A stretch of 64,000 bases of DNA, taken from assembly GCA_947495295.1 (NCBI GenBank), contig CANLYJ010000001.1, forward strand, positions 1,426,001-1,490,000, read 5' to 3'. The DNA is from an uncultured Paracoccaceae bacterium. GTDB lineage: Bacteria; Pseudomonadota; Alphaproteobacteria; Rhodobacterales; Rhodobacteraceae. Positions 33,704 to 43,346 of this stretch are shown in pieces. The position numbers were made by a program, and so were the translations under genes. Numbering within the stretch: the stretch's first letter is position 1; each line of letters starts with the position of its first letter. Under the pieces are notes generated by a model. That model worked only from the letters and a program-made list of their open reading frames with translations, did no database searches and was not told the DNA's origin.

Positions 33704-35997
33704 GCGCGCGCCATTTCTGCGTCGCGATCGGCCAGACGCCATAGCTGGTCGCGTCCAGCCAGATAAGGCAAAGGCCAATCGGGGGCGGCACGGTCACCAA
33801 TCTTGGCGGCTTCATGCAGCGTCCAATACGGGTTTGCCAGATGTGGGCGCCCCACGGCCACCAGATCTGCCCGCCCCGCCATCAGGATCGAATTGGCATG
33901 ATCAGCCTCATAAATATTCCCCACGGCCATGGTGCGCAGACCTGCTTCGTTGCGGATCCGGTCTGAAAAGGGCGTCTGGAACATGCGCCCATAGACCGGC
34001 TTGGCATCAATTGACGTTTGCCCCGCCGAAACATCGATCAAATCCGCACCTACCTTTGCAAAGGCCTGCGCGATTGCGACAGCTTCCTGCGGTGTCACGC
34101 CGTCATCATCCAACCAATCATTGGCAGAGATGCGCACGGACATTGGCCGATCAGATGACCAGACCGCGCGCATAGCGACAAATACCTCTAACGGATAGCG
34201 CAGACGGTTTTCCAGACTGCCCCCGTATTCGTCGGTCCGCATGTTTGACACAGGCGAGATGAAGGATGACAACAGATACCCGTGCGCGGCATGCAGTTCG
34301 ATCATGTCAAAGTCGGCACGGAATGCCATTTCAGTCGCTGCCACAAACTCTGCCTTGATGTCATCCATCTCGACCCGTGTGATTTCGCGCGGTATGGCAT
34401 TGTCCGGTGACCATGGAATGGCCGACGCGCTGACGATATCCCAGTTTCCGTCCTTGAGCGGGGCGTCCATCGCCTCCCACCCCAGTTGGGTCGACCCTTT
34501 GCGCCCGGAATGGCCAATCTGGCAACATATCTTTGCATCCGTATCTGCGTGGACGAAATCGGTAAGCTGCTTCCAGGCGGCCTCATGTTCGGGCGCATAA
34601 AGCCCAGGGCAACCCGGCGTGATCCGCCCCTCGGCAGATACGCAGGTCATTTCGGTAAAAACCAGCCCAGCCCCGCCTTTGGCACGTTCACCATAATGGA
34701 TCAGATGCCACGTGGTGGGGCAGCCATCCACAGCTTTGTACTGCGCCATGGGTGAGACGACGATGCGGTTCTTCAACAGCATATCGCGCAGTTTGAACGG
34801 GGTGAACATCGGCGGGCGCAGCGGTGCATCCTCGCTCACACCGGCTTCGTTCATGAACCAGCGTTCGGCACCTTCCAACCATGCCTTGTCACGTTCGCGC
34901 AGGTTTTCGTGGCTGATCCTTTGACTGCGGGTCAGCATTGCATAGTTCAGTTGCACCGGATCAAGGTCCAGATAACGCTCAACCGTTTCGAACCATTCCA
35001 GTGAGTTGCGGGCAGCCGATTGCAACCGCAAAACTTCCAACCGGCGCTCATCTTCATAGCGCGCGAATGCGGCCTGTAAGTTCGGTTCTGAATGCAGATA
35101 TTCAGCGAGCGCAATCGCCGATTCCAGTGCCAGTTTTGTGCCCGACCCAATCGAGAAATGGGCCGTCGCCGCCGCATCGCCCATCAGCACCACGTTGTCA
35201 TGGCTCCAGGTCTCGCACAGCACCCGCGGGAAACGGATCCAGGCAGAACCACGGACGTGATTGGCATTGGTCATCAAAGGGTGACCACAAAGGTGATCGG
35301 CGAAAATCTCTTCACAGACGGCAATGCTTTCGGCCTGAGACATCTGGCCAAACCCGTAGGCATCAAACGTCGCTTGTGTACATTCGACAATGAATGTCGC
35401 GGTGTCGGCGTCAAACTGATAGGCATGCGCCCAAACCCAACCCTTGTCGGTTTGTTCAAAGATAAACGTGAACGCATCGGCAAAAGTCTGATGGGTGCCC
35501 AGCCAAACGAACTGGCATAGCCGTTCATCAATGTCGGGCTTAAATTGGTCGGCATAGATTTGGCGGGTCTTGGAATTCAGCCCATCGCAGGCCACCACGA
35601 GGTCATGGGTCTTGCGATAGTCATCTGCGCTGGCCACGTCAGACTCAAAGGCCAGATTGACACCAAGCGCGCGCGCGCGATCTTGCAGCAAAAGCAACAG
35701 TTTCTTGCGTCCAATTCCGCAAAACCCGTGCCCGGACGACACTAATCGTTGTCCTTTGTGGTGCAAGGCGATGTCGTCCCAATATGCGAAATGCGCCCGG
35801 ATGTTCGCCGCACTTTCAGCATCATTGGCGGCGAGATTGTCGAGCGTTTCATCCGACAGCACGACACCCCAACCAAACGTGTCATCGGATTTATTGCGTT
35901 CAAAAACCGTGATATCATGCGCGGGATCTCGTAGCTTCATCGAGATCGCGAAATACAGCCCCGCTGGACCACCTCCGAGACAGGCAATCTTCATCAT
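33700..35997 (-). CDS. abmA: 2-aminobenzoyl-CoA monooxygenase/reductase-type fusion (FAD hydroxylase + old yellow enzyme)
   Basis: A protein of about 765 residues starting [17 protein letters not shown]; the open frame continues upstream to 36039. Residues 1-390 form a class A FAD monooxygenase ([47 protein letters not shown]). Residues about 400-765 form an old-yellow-enzyme type NADH:flavin oxidoreductase ([39 protein letters not shown], and [14 protein letters not shown] near the end). This fusion is known from anthraniloyl-CoA monooxygenase/reductase and salicylyl-CoA hydroxylases: it hydroxylates the CoA-bound ring and then reduces it. With a benzoate-type ligase in the same operon, 2-aminobenzoyl-CoA is the best guess for substrate. 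Confidence 0.86.
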   Translation of the reverse strand: MMKIACLGGGPAGLYFAISMKLRDPAHDITVFERNKSDDTFGWGVVLSDETLDNLAANDAESAANIRAHFAYWDDIALHHKGQRLVSSGHGFCGIGRKKLLLLLQDRARALGVNLAFESDVASADDYRKTHDLVVACDGLNSKTRQIYADQFKPDIDERLCQFVWLGTHQTFADAFTFIFEQTDKGWVWAHAYQFDADTATFIVECTQATFDAYGFGQMSQAESIAVCEEIFADHLCGHPLMTNANHVRGSAWIRFPRVLCETWSHDNVVLMGDAAATAHFSIGSGTKLALESAIALAEYLHSEPNLQAAFARYEDERRLEVLRLQSAARNSLEWFETVERYLDLDPVQLNYAMLTRSQRISHENLRERDKAWLEGAERWFMNEAGVSEDAPLRPPMFTPFKLRDMLLKNRIVVSPMAQYKAVDGCPTTWHLIHYGERAKGGAGLVFTEMTCVSAEGRITPGCPGLYAPEHEAAWKQLTDFVHADTDAKICCQIGHSGRKGSTQLGWEAMDAPLKDGNWDIVSASAIPWSPDNAIPREITRVEMDDIKAEFVAATEMAFRADFDMIELHAAHGYLLSSFISPVSNMRTDEYGGSLENRLRYPLEVFVAMRAVWSSDRPMSVRISANDWLDDDGVTPQEAVAIAQAFAKVGADLIDVSAGQTSIDAKPVYGRMFQTPFSDRIRNEAGLRTMAVGNIYEADHANSILMAGRADLVAVGRPHLANPYWTLHEAAKIGDRAAPDWPLPYLAGRDQLWRLADRDAEMARA

Positions 35998-36049
35998 GAC
36001 CCCTTTTGCGCCAGCAATGTTTACAACAACACTATCCAATCTCGAATTT

Positions 36050-36065
36050 ATTTCAAGCTTGAAAT
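36050..36065. promoter_or_regulatory. 16-base perfect palindrome, probable MarR operator
   Basis: ATTTCAAGCTTGAAAT is fully self-complementary. It lies between the divergent monooxygenase/reductase gene and the hydratase/dehydrogenase fusion gene. MarR proteins bind palindromes of this size, and a MarR gene is in the operon. It is likely the common switch for both transcription units. Confidence 0.6.
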
Positions 36066-36212
36066 TTTAAACGTAAAACATATCGTGACATCAGCTATGC
36101 CGGTAGGCATCATGTGAAACGCAGCGCATTATTCCAGCAAGCCGATCAAACTGATGAAGTGCGAAAGAACGCCAACCATCACCTACAAGAGAACAAAGTT
36201 ACAGGCCATTCA

Positions 36213-38138
36213 ATGACAGTCACCGTCACATCTCAGGGCGATGTCGCCATCGTCACAATCGACAACCCGCCGGTCAATGCGACATCGCATGCCGTGCGCA
36301 TGGGGCTGATGGATGCGCTGACAAAAACGGAACAGGACAGTGCAGTGCGCGCCGTTGTGTTGACCGGCGCCGGGCGCACGTTTGTTGCGGGTGCCGATGT
36401 CAAGGAATTCGACGCCGAACCAGTGCCACCGCATCTGCCCGATGTGGTGGCCGCCATTGAAGCGGCGACAAAACCGTGGGTCGCTGCATTGCATGGTCAT
36501 GTTCTTGGCGGCGGGTTGGAGCTGGCGATGGGCTGCCATTGGCGGGTGGCGATGCCACAGGCACGGTTGGGATTGCCAGAGGTCACGCTTGGCCTGATCC
36601 CCGGTGCGGGCGGCACGGTACGCCTGCCCCGCTTGGTGCCACCACAGACTGCGCTGACGATGATTGCCGGGGGCAAGCCGATCACGGCCGAGGCTGGTCT
36701 GAAGTTTGGCTTGATTGATGCGCTTGCGGAAGATGACCTGCAGCAAACAGCCATTCAATTTGCAAAGGCCGCGCAGGGGCCGCTCCGCAGCCTGTCAAAG
36801 CCGGTGACTGGTGCGCGAGATGAAAACTTTGCCAAAGTCGCTGCACAACTGGCGGCAAAGGCGCGGGGGCAACAATCTGTGACAGCAGCGATTGCTGCCG
36901 TTGAACGGGCCATTGATATGGCACCCGAACAGGCGCTTGCTGCGGAACGTACGACATTTCTAGGCCTCAAGGCCAGCCCGCAGGCCAAGGCGCTGCGCCG
37001 CTTGTTCTTTGCTGAACGCGCGACGTTGAATGACCCGCGATGCAAAGGCCCTGCGCGGCCCATCGACCGTGTCGGGGTAATCGGCGGTGGCACAATGGGT
37101 GCCGGAATTGCGGCGGCATGTTTGCTGCGCGGGTTGACGGTTACGATGGTGGAACGCAACGCCGAAAGTGCCGCTGCGGGCGCGGCACGCCTGCATGCAA
37201 TTGTCGAAAGCGGCGCCAAACGCGGCATCATCGTCGACACGAGACCTGTTCTGGATCGGTTTAAAACAGCAACCGACTATGCCGCATTGGCCGACCGGGA
37301 TCTTGTGATCGAGGCAGTCTTTGAGGATATCGACGTCAAATGCGATGTATTCCGACAACTTGATGCCGTGCTTCGTCCCGATGCTGTTATTGCGACGAAC
37401 ACATCCTATCTGGACATCAACACTATTGCCGCCACATTGCGCGATCCGTCACGGGCTATTGGCCTGCATTTCTTTTCACCGGCCCACATCATGAAGCTGT
37501 TGGAAATTGTGCTACCAGATCAGGTAAGCGATGATGTGGTGGCTACGGCCGCCAAACTTGCCAAACGGCTCGGAAAAATAGGGGTTTTGGCGGGTATCTG
37601 CGACGGTTTCATCGGCAATCGGATCATGTCAGCCTACCGGCGCGAGGCTGATTACCTGCTAGAGGATGGCGCAAGTCCGACCCAGGTCGATGACGCGATG
37701 CGGGCCTACGGCCTGCCGATGGGCGTGTTCGAGATGCAAGACCTTGCCGGGCTCGACATCGCCTGGGCGATGCGCAAACGGCGCGCCGCGACCCGGGACC
37801 CTACGGAGCGTTACGTGGACATCGCGGATCAGCTTTGTGCGCTCGGCCGTTTTGGGCAGAAAACAGGCAAAGGCTGGTACGACTACGATAACGGCATGCC
37901 CGTTCCATCCAAAAAAGTGGATGAAATCATTGCCAAAGCGCGATCCAGCGCCAAGATCACCCCGCGTAGATTCACTGCCGACGATATCATGGAACGGATC
38001 CTTGCAGCCTTGCACTCAGAAGCTGCTGCTGTCCTGGCTGAAGGGATCGCGAGGTCAGCCGACGATATCAACGTCGTCATGGTCAATGGCTACGGCTTCC
38101 CCCGATGGACAGGTGGCCCGATAATGTCTTCTGGATGA
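36213..38138 (+). CDS. Enoyl-CoA hydratase / 3-hydroxyacyl-CoA dehydrogenase fusion, C-terminus shortened
   Basis: A 641-residue protein starting MTVTVTSQGDVAIVTIDNPP; the upstream part of the frame lacks family features. Residues 1-190 are a crotonase domain (GRTFVAGADVKEF, ALHGHVLGGGLELAMG). Residues about 285-470 are the NAD-binding domain (VGVIGGGTMGAGIAAACLLR, ATNTSYLDINTIA, GLHFFSPAHIMKLLEIV). Two C-terminal dehydrogenase domains follow (GFIGNRIMSAYRREADYLL, and ADDINVVMVNGYGFPRWTGG). Homologues usually run some 40-50 residues past the GYGFP-x-x-GGP motif; here a stop follows almost at once, with FWM-like residues in the next frame. This points to a frameshift or 3' truncation. It would complete beta-oxidation of the ring product. 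Confidence 0.84.
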   Translation: MTVTVTSQGDVAIVTIDNPPVNATSHAVRMGLMDALTKTEQDSAVRAVVLTGAGRTFVAGADVKEFDAEPVPPHLPDVVAAIEAATKPWVAALHGHVLGGGLELAMGCHWRVAMPQARLGLPEVTLGLIPGAGGTVRLPRLVPPQTALTMIAGGKPITAEAGLKFGLIDALAEDDLQQTAIQFAKAAQGPLRSLSKPVTGARDENFAKVAAQLAAKARGQQSVTAAIAAVERAIDMAPEQALAAERTTFLGLKASPQAKALRRLFFAERATLNDPRCKGPARPIDRVGVIGGGTMGAGIAAACLLRGLTVTMVERNAESAAAGAARLHAIVESGAKRGIIVDTRPVLDRFKTATDYAALADRDLVIEAVFEDIDVKCDVFRQLDAVLRPDAVIATNTSYLDINTIAATLRDPSRAIGLHFFSPAHIMKLLEIVLPDQVSDDVVATAAKLAKRLGKIGVLAGICDGFIGNRIMSAYRREADYLLEDGASPTQVDDAMRAYGLPMGVFEMQDLAGLDIAWAMRKRRAATRDPTERYVDIADQLCALGRFGQKTGKGWYDYDNGMPVPSKKVDEIIAKARSSAKITPRRFTADDIMERILAALHSEAAAVLAEGIARSADDINVVMVNGYGFPRWTGGPIMSSG

Positions 38139-38357
38139 CTTGCACGACACCAGGTCCGCGAGGTGGCATTGATTTCGTCATGGCGTGGTGCGCGGATTCC
38201 TATCCAACCACCGTCGACCATCGGCGAACCGCGATCGCCGTGGTCAGCGGTCGACAAAGTGAACCGGATTGGGCACAAAAGACGTAAAGAAGTAGGCCAT
38301 TTGAGCGGCTTTGCTTGATTGTCGACAAAAATTCTCTCACTTATGTAATGCCGCGTC

Positions 38358-41300
38358 ATGCGCGCGAATTGCGAAAGTTATCTCATGCATCCAGCCAGCC
38401 AATCGCACTTCAAAGAGGCGCTTAGCTTCTTGTCGCCTGAACTGCGCGCTGCGCTTGCGGTTTCACCTGATGGCAGCGCGTGCAGCGCTTTGCCCGAACG
38501 GCAGGTCGCCCTGCTGTGGTTGGATGTATCCGGTTTTTCGCACCACACCCGCACCTATCTTTCGCAAGGTGCCGAAGGCGTCGATGAACTGCATCGCAAG
38601 TTGAACGCGCATTATGATCAGGTCATCAATACGGTCCTGCACCATGGCGGCGAGCCGGTCACTTTTGTGGGCGATGGTCTGCTGTCGGTCTGGCCTGCGG
38701 ATGCGCAGACCCTATCGGATGCGGTTCTTTCTGCTGTTGCGGCCGCCCGCGACCTCGCCGGTTACCAGGCGAATGGGCAGGCGCATTTTGAACTGAACCA
38801 CCACATATCGGTCGGGACGTTTCAAATGGTTGAGCTGGGTGGCCGTCACGGCCGCGTCTTGACGACATCGATGGGGTCCGCGCTGCAAGAACTTGGGCGG
38901 ATTGCTGACATTAAGGAGCCCAATGACATTATCCTGACGGCAGATGCGGCAGCACTGTGTTCACGTGCTGCATTTTCTGATCCGATTGGCGCATTTGGCG
39001 CGCGGAAATTGCTGATTTGTCCAACCCTTGAGAAATCAGCGCGCACGGACCTTGCCGCGCCGTCAGAGGACGCATGGGAGGCGATTATCGCCCGCATGCC
39101 GCGTTTCGCGGCTGGTTGGCTGGAAAGTGTTGGGCTGGAGTTTCTGGCCGAGCTTCGTCCCGTGACCGCAATCAGTATTGACCTGTCCGACTTTGATCAG
39201 GCTGCGACCGATGCGGCGACCCAGCTTGATGAGATTGTTCAGACGATCCAGGATGTTGTACATGCCAGAGATGGCTATGTGGCAGAGGTGATTGTCGATG
39301 AAAAAGGCGTTTCTGTCCTGGTGACATTTGGCACCCCGCCTGACGCACATTCTGACGATCCGTTGCGCGCGATGCTGTCGGCGCGTGAAATCCACACCGC
39401 CCTGGCCTTGCGTAGCGTTGCATCCAGTCTTGGTGTCGCCACCGCGCGCATGTTGTGCTGCATCGTCGGCAATGATGACAGGCGCAGCAGTCTTGTGTTG
39501 GGTGATGCGGTTATTCGGTCCACACGGCTGGCATCCGCCGCTGAAAATGCGATCCTTGTTGATGACGCCACCATGCGCGCAACACAAGCGCAGCTATCAT
39601 TTGACGCTGAACCCGCCATGCTTTTGTTCAAAGGCGAAAACACACCAGCACCTGCCTGGTCCCCCGGAACTGAAGAACATGACACCGCACAGGCGCAGCG
39701 GATTGCGGGACGTCAGCATGAGACGGACAAACTACACCAATGCTGGGGCCGCGTTGGTTCCGGTATCTATGGCACCAATATCGTTGTTGAGGGGGAATCC
39801 GGGTTTGGCAAAACCAGTCTTGCCCAGAACCTGCGCCACCACGTCGAGGACAATGGCGGCCTATTTCGGATGGTGGCCGCATCGGCAATCGAACAGGATG
39901 CGCCGTATAGCGCATTGCGCGATCTGGTGATGACCGCATTGGGCATCCAAACCGTGATGTCCGCAGACATGCGTCAAGAAAAGATAGCAGAGCACCTGCC
40001 CTATCAATTGCATGACCGCGCGCCATTTCTGAATGCCATTTTCCCCACAGGTCTGCCGGAGAATGCGTTCACCGCCGAGCTAACCGGTCAGGCCCGCGCG
40101 ATCCATATTCAAAACTTTGTTCTTGATCTGTTGGGTGAGGCGCTGTCGGACGCACCGAATTGCCTGTGCATTGATGATGCCCGATGGCTGGACGGCGCAT
40201 CGCGCGATGTATTGGCCCGTTTGGCCGATGCTGTTCCACATCTGATGATCGTCATTCTGACACAGCCAATGTCTGACCGCAGATGGGTCGAGTTCGCCCA
40301 GGACGCCGGATTTGAATTTCTACGCCTCGCCCCGCTTTCCCGCGATGGGTTGCATGACCTGATCTGCATGCGCCTTGGTTGCAAGGCAATTGACGACCAA
40401 CTGTTTGAACAGCTTGATCAACAGACAGAGCGCCATCCGTTTTATGCCACAGAGGTGCTGCGGAACCTCACGGAAGCCGAGGCGCTACGGATCAACGATG
40501 GAACAGCATCACTTACGCAGACTGATGCGTTAAAGGCTGCCGCGCTCCCTGATACGTTGCACGGTATGGTGCTGCAGCGTTTTGATAGGTTAGCGCCGGC
40601 TGACCAGTTGTTGCTGCGCGTGGCATCGGTTGCGGGCATGGATTTTTCGACACAGCTTCTTTGCGCAATTCATCCCATCGAAAATACTGCAACAGATATC
40701 GCAGCGCAGGTAGACCGTCAGGTCGCCAATGGCTTCCTCGTACCGCAGCGCGAGGGAACCCAATCCGATTTCGCCTTTGCCAACGGGATTTTGCGCGAAG
40801 TTGCCCATTCGCAGATGCCCCGCCAGCAAAGCCGTCGGTTACATGCAAGCGTCGCCCAATGGATCAACGATCACGCCGGTGAAGACCGCGCAGGTCGTTT
40901 GCTAGAACTTGGCCATCACTGGTCCGAAGCGGGCCACCGCGAAAATGCCGTGGGCTGTTTTCTGGAAGAGGCGCTGCGCCTCTTTAGTCAGGGATTTGCA
41001 GTTGACGCGGTTCAGGTCGGACTTCGTGCGATCCGCACAGCCGGGGTCAAGGTGCCTGACACCCCCGCAGCCCTTCAGCGCGAAATCCAGCAGAGCATTG
41101 CAGAGATTGAAAAACTGACCGCAGGCAGGCATCCGACCGAGCTACTGACAAAGATGCAGCCGCCGCCCGAAGATCTGGCGTTGAGCTTTCAGGCGATCCT
41201 GTCAACCGCCCCTTTTGCATTCCAATCCAACCAGTTCGAAATGTTCGCCTGGGCCTCTGTCACGGCGATGCGCCTTGTGATGGAAAACCAGGCTGGTCCG

Positions 41301-42302
41301 CCGCATGCATTTTCAATGTATTCGATTGTTCGCGCGCTTTTGACCGGTGATCCGGTTGCCGGTGCCGCTTGGTCACGTGCTGCACTTGATCTGGACGCTG
41401 CGACAGGCGGCAGCGCGTTACCCGCAGCCGGGTTTATCGACACATGGTTCCATAGCCATTGGCGCACATCCCTGCACGACAGTGTCGAGATCAATCAGGC
41501 GGCCGCCGCACGTGCGTTGAAAGATAACGACCCACAATATGCCAGTTACAATGTGGCGGGCGGTGTTATCCTGAGTGCGGCAATGGGGCGTCCGTTGAAT
41601 GACGTCGTCGCCCATGCAAATGACGCACTGAACCATCAATTACATCGTAACGCCCGGATGCATGTGCATCTGGAACAACAATTTGCCCGGGCGTTACAGG
41701 CACAAACCCTTGATCCGCTGTCGTTTTCTGATGATGCGATTAACGAGGACAAAGATATCGGCTGGGTGGCCGAAACGGAATTTGCCAATCAAACCGGGTA
41801 TTACCTTGCCGCCCGCGCCCGGCTGCATCGCTATGCCGGTGACTGGGACGGCGCTGTCGAATGGTATGACAAGATCGGCCCGTTGCGCGGCGCGATTGCG
41901 GGTCAGATCGTCGAGGTGGATCTGATACAGCACATCCTGCTCGCCCGGTTCGCCCGGATTCTAGCAGGTCAGGCCGTTACGCCCGCTGATACTGCCGCGA
42001 TTGAAGAAGAAATGAAAATGCTGACAGGTTGGAGCGCAATCCACGCAGAAAATTTTGGCACGAAGGCGACCATGGCCGCACAGATCTGGGCAGGCATTCA
42101 GGGCGATGTCGATGCATCCAAGAACCTGATAATCCTCGCTGAAGGTCTGGGACCCGATCATTGGTTGCAGGACCGCGCGCTGGCTCTTGAATACGCAGCC
42201 CGCCTCACACCCAGTGATAACAGCCTGCGCGATGCGGTTGATGCGTATAATGATTGGGGCGCCGTCGGTGTTGCCAATCGTCTGTCTGCGCAGGGACTTT
42301 AG
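38358..42302 (+). CDS. Two-domain class III adenylate/guanylate cyclase fused to an ATPase (soluble adenylyl cyclase-like)
   Basis: A protein of 1314 residues (or 1305 from MHPASQSHFK). Residues about 45-195 form a first cyclase domain with WLDVSGFSHHT and TFVGDGLLSVWP, so both metal aspartates are present. Residues about 260-415 form a second domain (ISIDLSDFDQ, VIVDEKGVSVLVTFG). A P-loop ATPase follows, with Walker A GESGFGKT at 479-486 and a probable Walker B in LCIDDARWLD near 600, then a long helical, TPR-like region. This order (C1-C2-ATPase-helical) matches mammalian soluble adenylyl cyclase (ADCY10) and its bacterial relatives, some of which respond to bicarbonate. There is no membrane segment. 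Its end overlaps the convergent ketosynthase-like gene by four bases. Confidence 0.85.
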   Translation: MRANCESYLMHPASQSHFKEALSFLSPELRAALAVSPDGSACSALPERQVALLWLDVSGFSHHTRTYLSQGAEGVDELHRKLNAHYDQVINTVLHHGGEPVTFVGDGLLSVWPADAQTLSDAVLSAVAAARDLAGYQANGQAHFELNHHISVGTFQMVELGGRHGRVLTTSMGSALQELGRIADIKEPNDIILTADAAALCSRAAFSDPIGAFGARKLLICPTLEKSARTDLAAPSEDAWEAIIARMPRFAAGWLESVGLEFLAELRPVTAISIDLSDFDQAATDAATQLDEIVQTIQDVVHARDGYVAEVIVDEKGVSVLVTFGTPPDAHSDDPLRAMLSAREIHTALALRSVASSLGVATARMLCCIVGNDDRRSSLVLGDAVIRSTRLASAAENAILVDDATMRATQAQLSFDAEPAMLLFKGENTPAPAWSPGTEEHDTAQAQRIAGRQHETDKLHQCWGRVGSGIYGTNIVVEGESGFGKTSLAQNLRHHVEDNGGLFRMVAASAIEQDAPYSALRDLVMTALGIQTVMSADMRQEKIAEHLPYQLHDRAPFLNAIFPTGLPENAFTAELTGQARAIHIQNFVLDLLGEALSDAPNCLCIDDARWLDGASRDVLARLADAVPHLMIVILTQPMSDRRWVEFAQDAGFEFLRLAPLSRDGLHDLICMRLGCKAIDDQLFEQLDQQTERHPFYATEVLRNLTEAEALRINDGTASLTQTDALKAAALPDTLHGMVLQRFDRLAPADQLLLRVASVAGMDFSTQLLCAIHPIENTATDIAAQVDRQVANGFLVPQREGTQSDFAFANGILREVAHSQMPRQQSRRLHASVAQWINDHAGEDRAGRLLELGHHWSEAGHRENAVGCFLEEALRLFSQGFAVDAVQVGLRAIRTAGVKVPDTPAALQREIQQSIAEIEKLTAGRHPTELLTKMQPPPEDLALSFQAILSTAPFAFQSNQFEMFAWASVTAMRLVMENQAGPPHAFSMYSIVRALLTGDPVAGAAWSRAALDLDAATGGSALPAAGFIDTWFHSHWRTSLHDSVEINQAAAARALKDNDPQYASYNVAGGVILSAAMGRPLNDVVAHANDALNHQLHRNARMHVHLEQQFARALQAQTLDPLSFSDDAINEDKDIGWVAETEFANQTGYYLAARARLHRYAGDWDGAVEWYDKIGPLRGAIAGQIVEVDLIQHILLARFARILAGQAVTPADTAAIEEEMKMLTGWSAIHAENFGTKATMAAQIWAGIQGDVDASKNLIILAEGLGPDHWLQDRALALEYAARLTPSDNSLRDAVDAYNDWGAVGVANRLSAQGL

Positions 42303-43327
42303 TCGTTCCGGCGCAGCAGCATCGCATTGGCATGCATGTCCGGACCAAGGCATAGAACAACCAGCCAATCCTGTGTGAAGTCCGGCGCGTTCTGGGTGCC
42401 CCATGACAGATTAAGCAACACGCTGCATTGCACGATATTTGCATAATCCTTGATCGTCTGGATGTAGGTTCCGGGCTTGATCACTTCTTTCCAATGTTCC
42501 ATCAGTTTCGTGCTGGCCTGATGGGTCAGCAGGCAGATATCCTTGGCTGCAACACGGTTCCTTTTCAACAGCTCTGCGACTGCTTCCGGTGATTTGTTGA
42601 CGCCGAAATCGGTGAAGCCTTGGATCCCCTTTTCGGTGATATGGAAATAGGCATGCGTATAGTCGCCCGGCTCCAACCCGCTAAACTGCGCGCGCGCATC
42701 CGAGAACCCGCCTTTTTCAAGGTCCCCGGCCATATACATCGACCCGTAGTACGAGGTGTCGGCAATGGTGATCTGATCAACAAAGGTCCACTTGGCCGCG
42801 TTGTCTGACGGGCCAACCACACATGCCGCCGCCCCATCAGCCGCTGAAATTGATTGCGGTGTCTTGTAATCCACGTAGCGGGTCCAATTGTCGGCAAGTG
42901 CGATCAGAATGTAGTTCGCACGCCCTGCCCTGATCAGTGCATCCGCAAACATCAAGCTGGCATTGAACTGGGAAAAGTGGTTCTGCAACGGCAATGGCCA
43001 ACTGCGCGAGGGCAGCCCCAGCCGTTGATGCAACTCGCTGATCGTGTTGGGCGTGCGGTAGTCGCCAATCGACCCTTCACCAAGAAGGATATCGACCTGT
43101 TCAGCTTTGATGCCAGCATTGTCCAAAGCAAGTTGGGCGGCGGGCAACATGATGTCGATCATTTTTTCGCCATCTGACAGCACATGCCGTTTTTCATACC
43201 CGGCGAAAAGCTCTGACCCATGGGGGTCATGTTCCTTTAGCCAGTCAAAAATTGGGTCGTCGTTCAGTCGAATTTTGCCCGGCACGCTATGCCCGGTGCC
43301 CAATATGCGTGGAACAAATGCACTCAT
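42299..43327 (-). CDS. Ketosynthase III (FabH)-like protein lacking the catalytic cysteine
   Basis: A 342-residue thiolase-fold protein of the beta-ketoacyl-ACP synthase III type. The His and Asn of the FabH site are present (His269 in LLTHQASTKLM and Asn297 in YANIVQCS), and AADGAAACVV matches the FabH glycine-rich segment. By alignment to the helix ending ADALIRAG, the catalytic Cys position is occupied by Phe118 (QNHFSQFNASL). Such KAS III-like proteins sometimes act as acyltransferases or ester/amide-forming enzymes rather than condensing enzymes. It is the last of three leftward genes with an amine oxidase and a ThDP enzyme, which together look biosynthetic. The product is unknown. Confidence 0.78.
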   Translation of the reverse strand: MSAFVPRILGTGHSVPGKIRLNDDPIFDWLKEHDPHGSELFAGYEKRHVLSDGEKMIDIMLPAAQLALDNAGIKAEQVDILLGEGSIGDYRTPNTISELHQRLGLPSRSWPLPLQNHFSQFNASLMFADALIRAGRANYILIALADNWTRYVDYKTPQSISAADGAAACVVGPSDNAAKWTFVDQITIADTSYYGSMYMAGDLEKGGFSDARAQFSGLEPGDYTHAYFHITEKGIQGFTDFGVNKSPEAVAELLKRNRVAAKDICLLTHQASTKLMEHWKEVIKPGTYIQTIKDYANIVQCSVLLNLSWGTQNAPDFTQDWLVVLCLGPDMHANAMLLRRND

Positions 43328-43346
43328 CTTACTTCACCCGTTCTGA

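Noticed and set aside
38250..38329. GTCGACAAA direct repeats and TTGTCGACAA palindrome before the cyclase gene
   Set aside because: Only two short copies 71 bases apart, with no regulator adjacent; too weak to call an operator.
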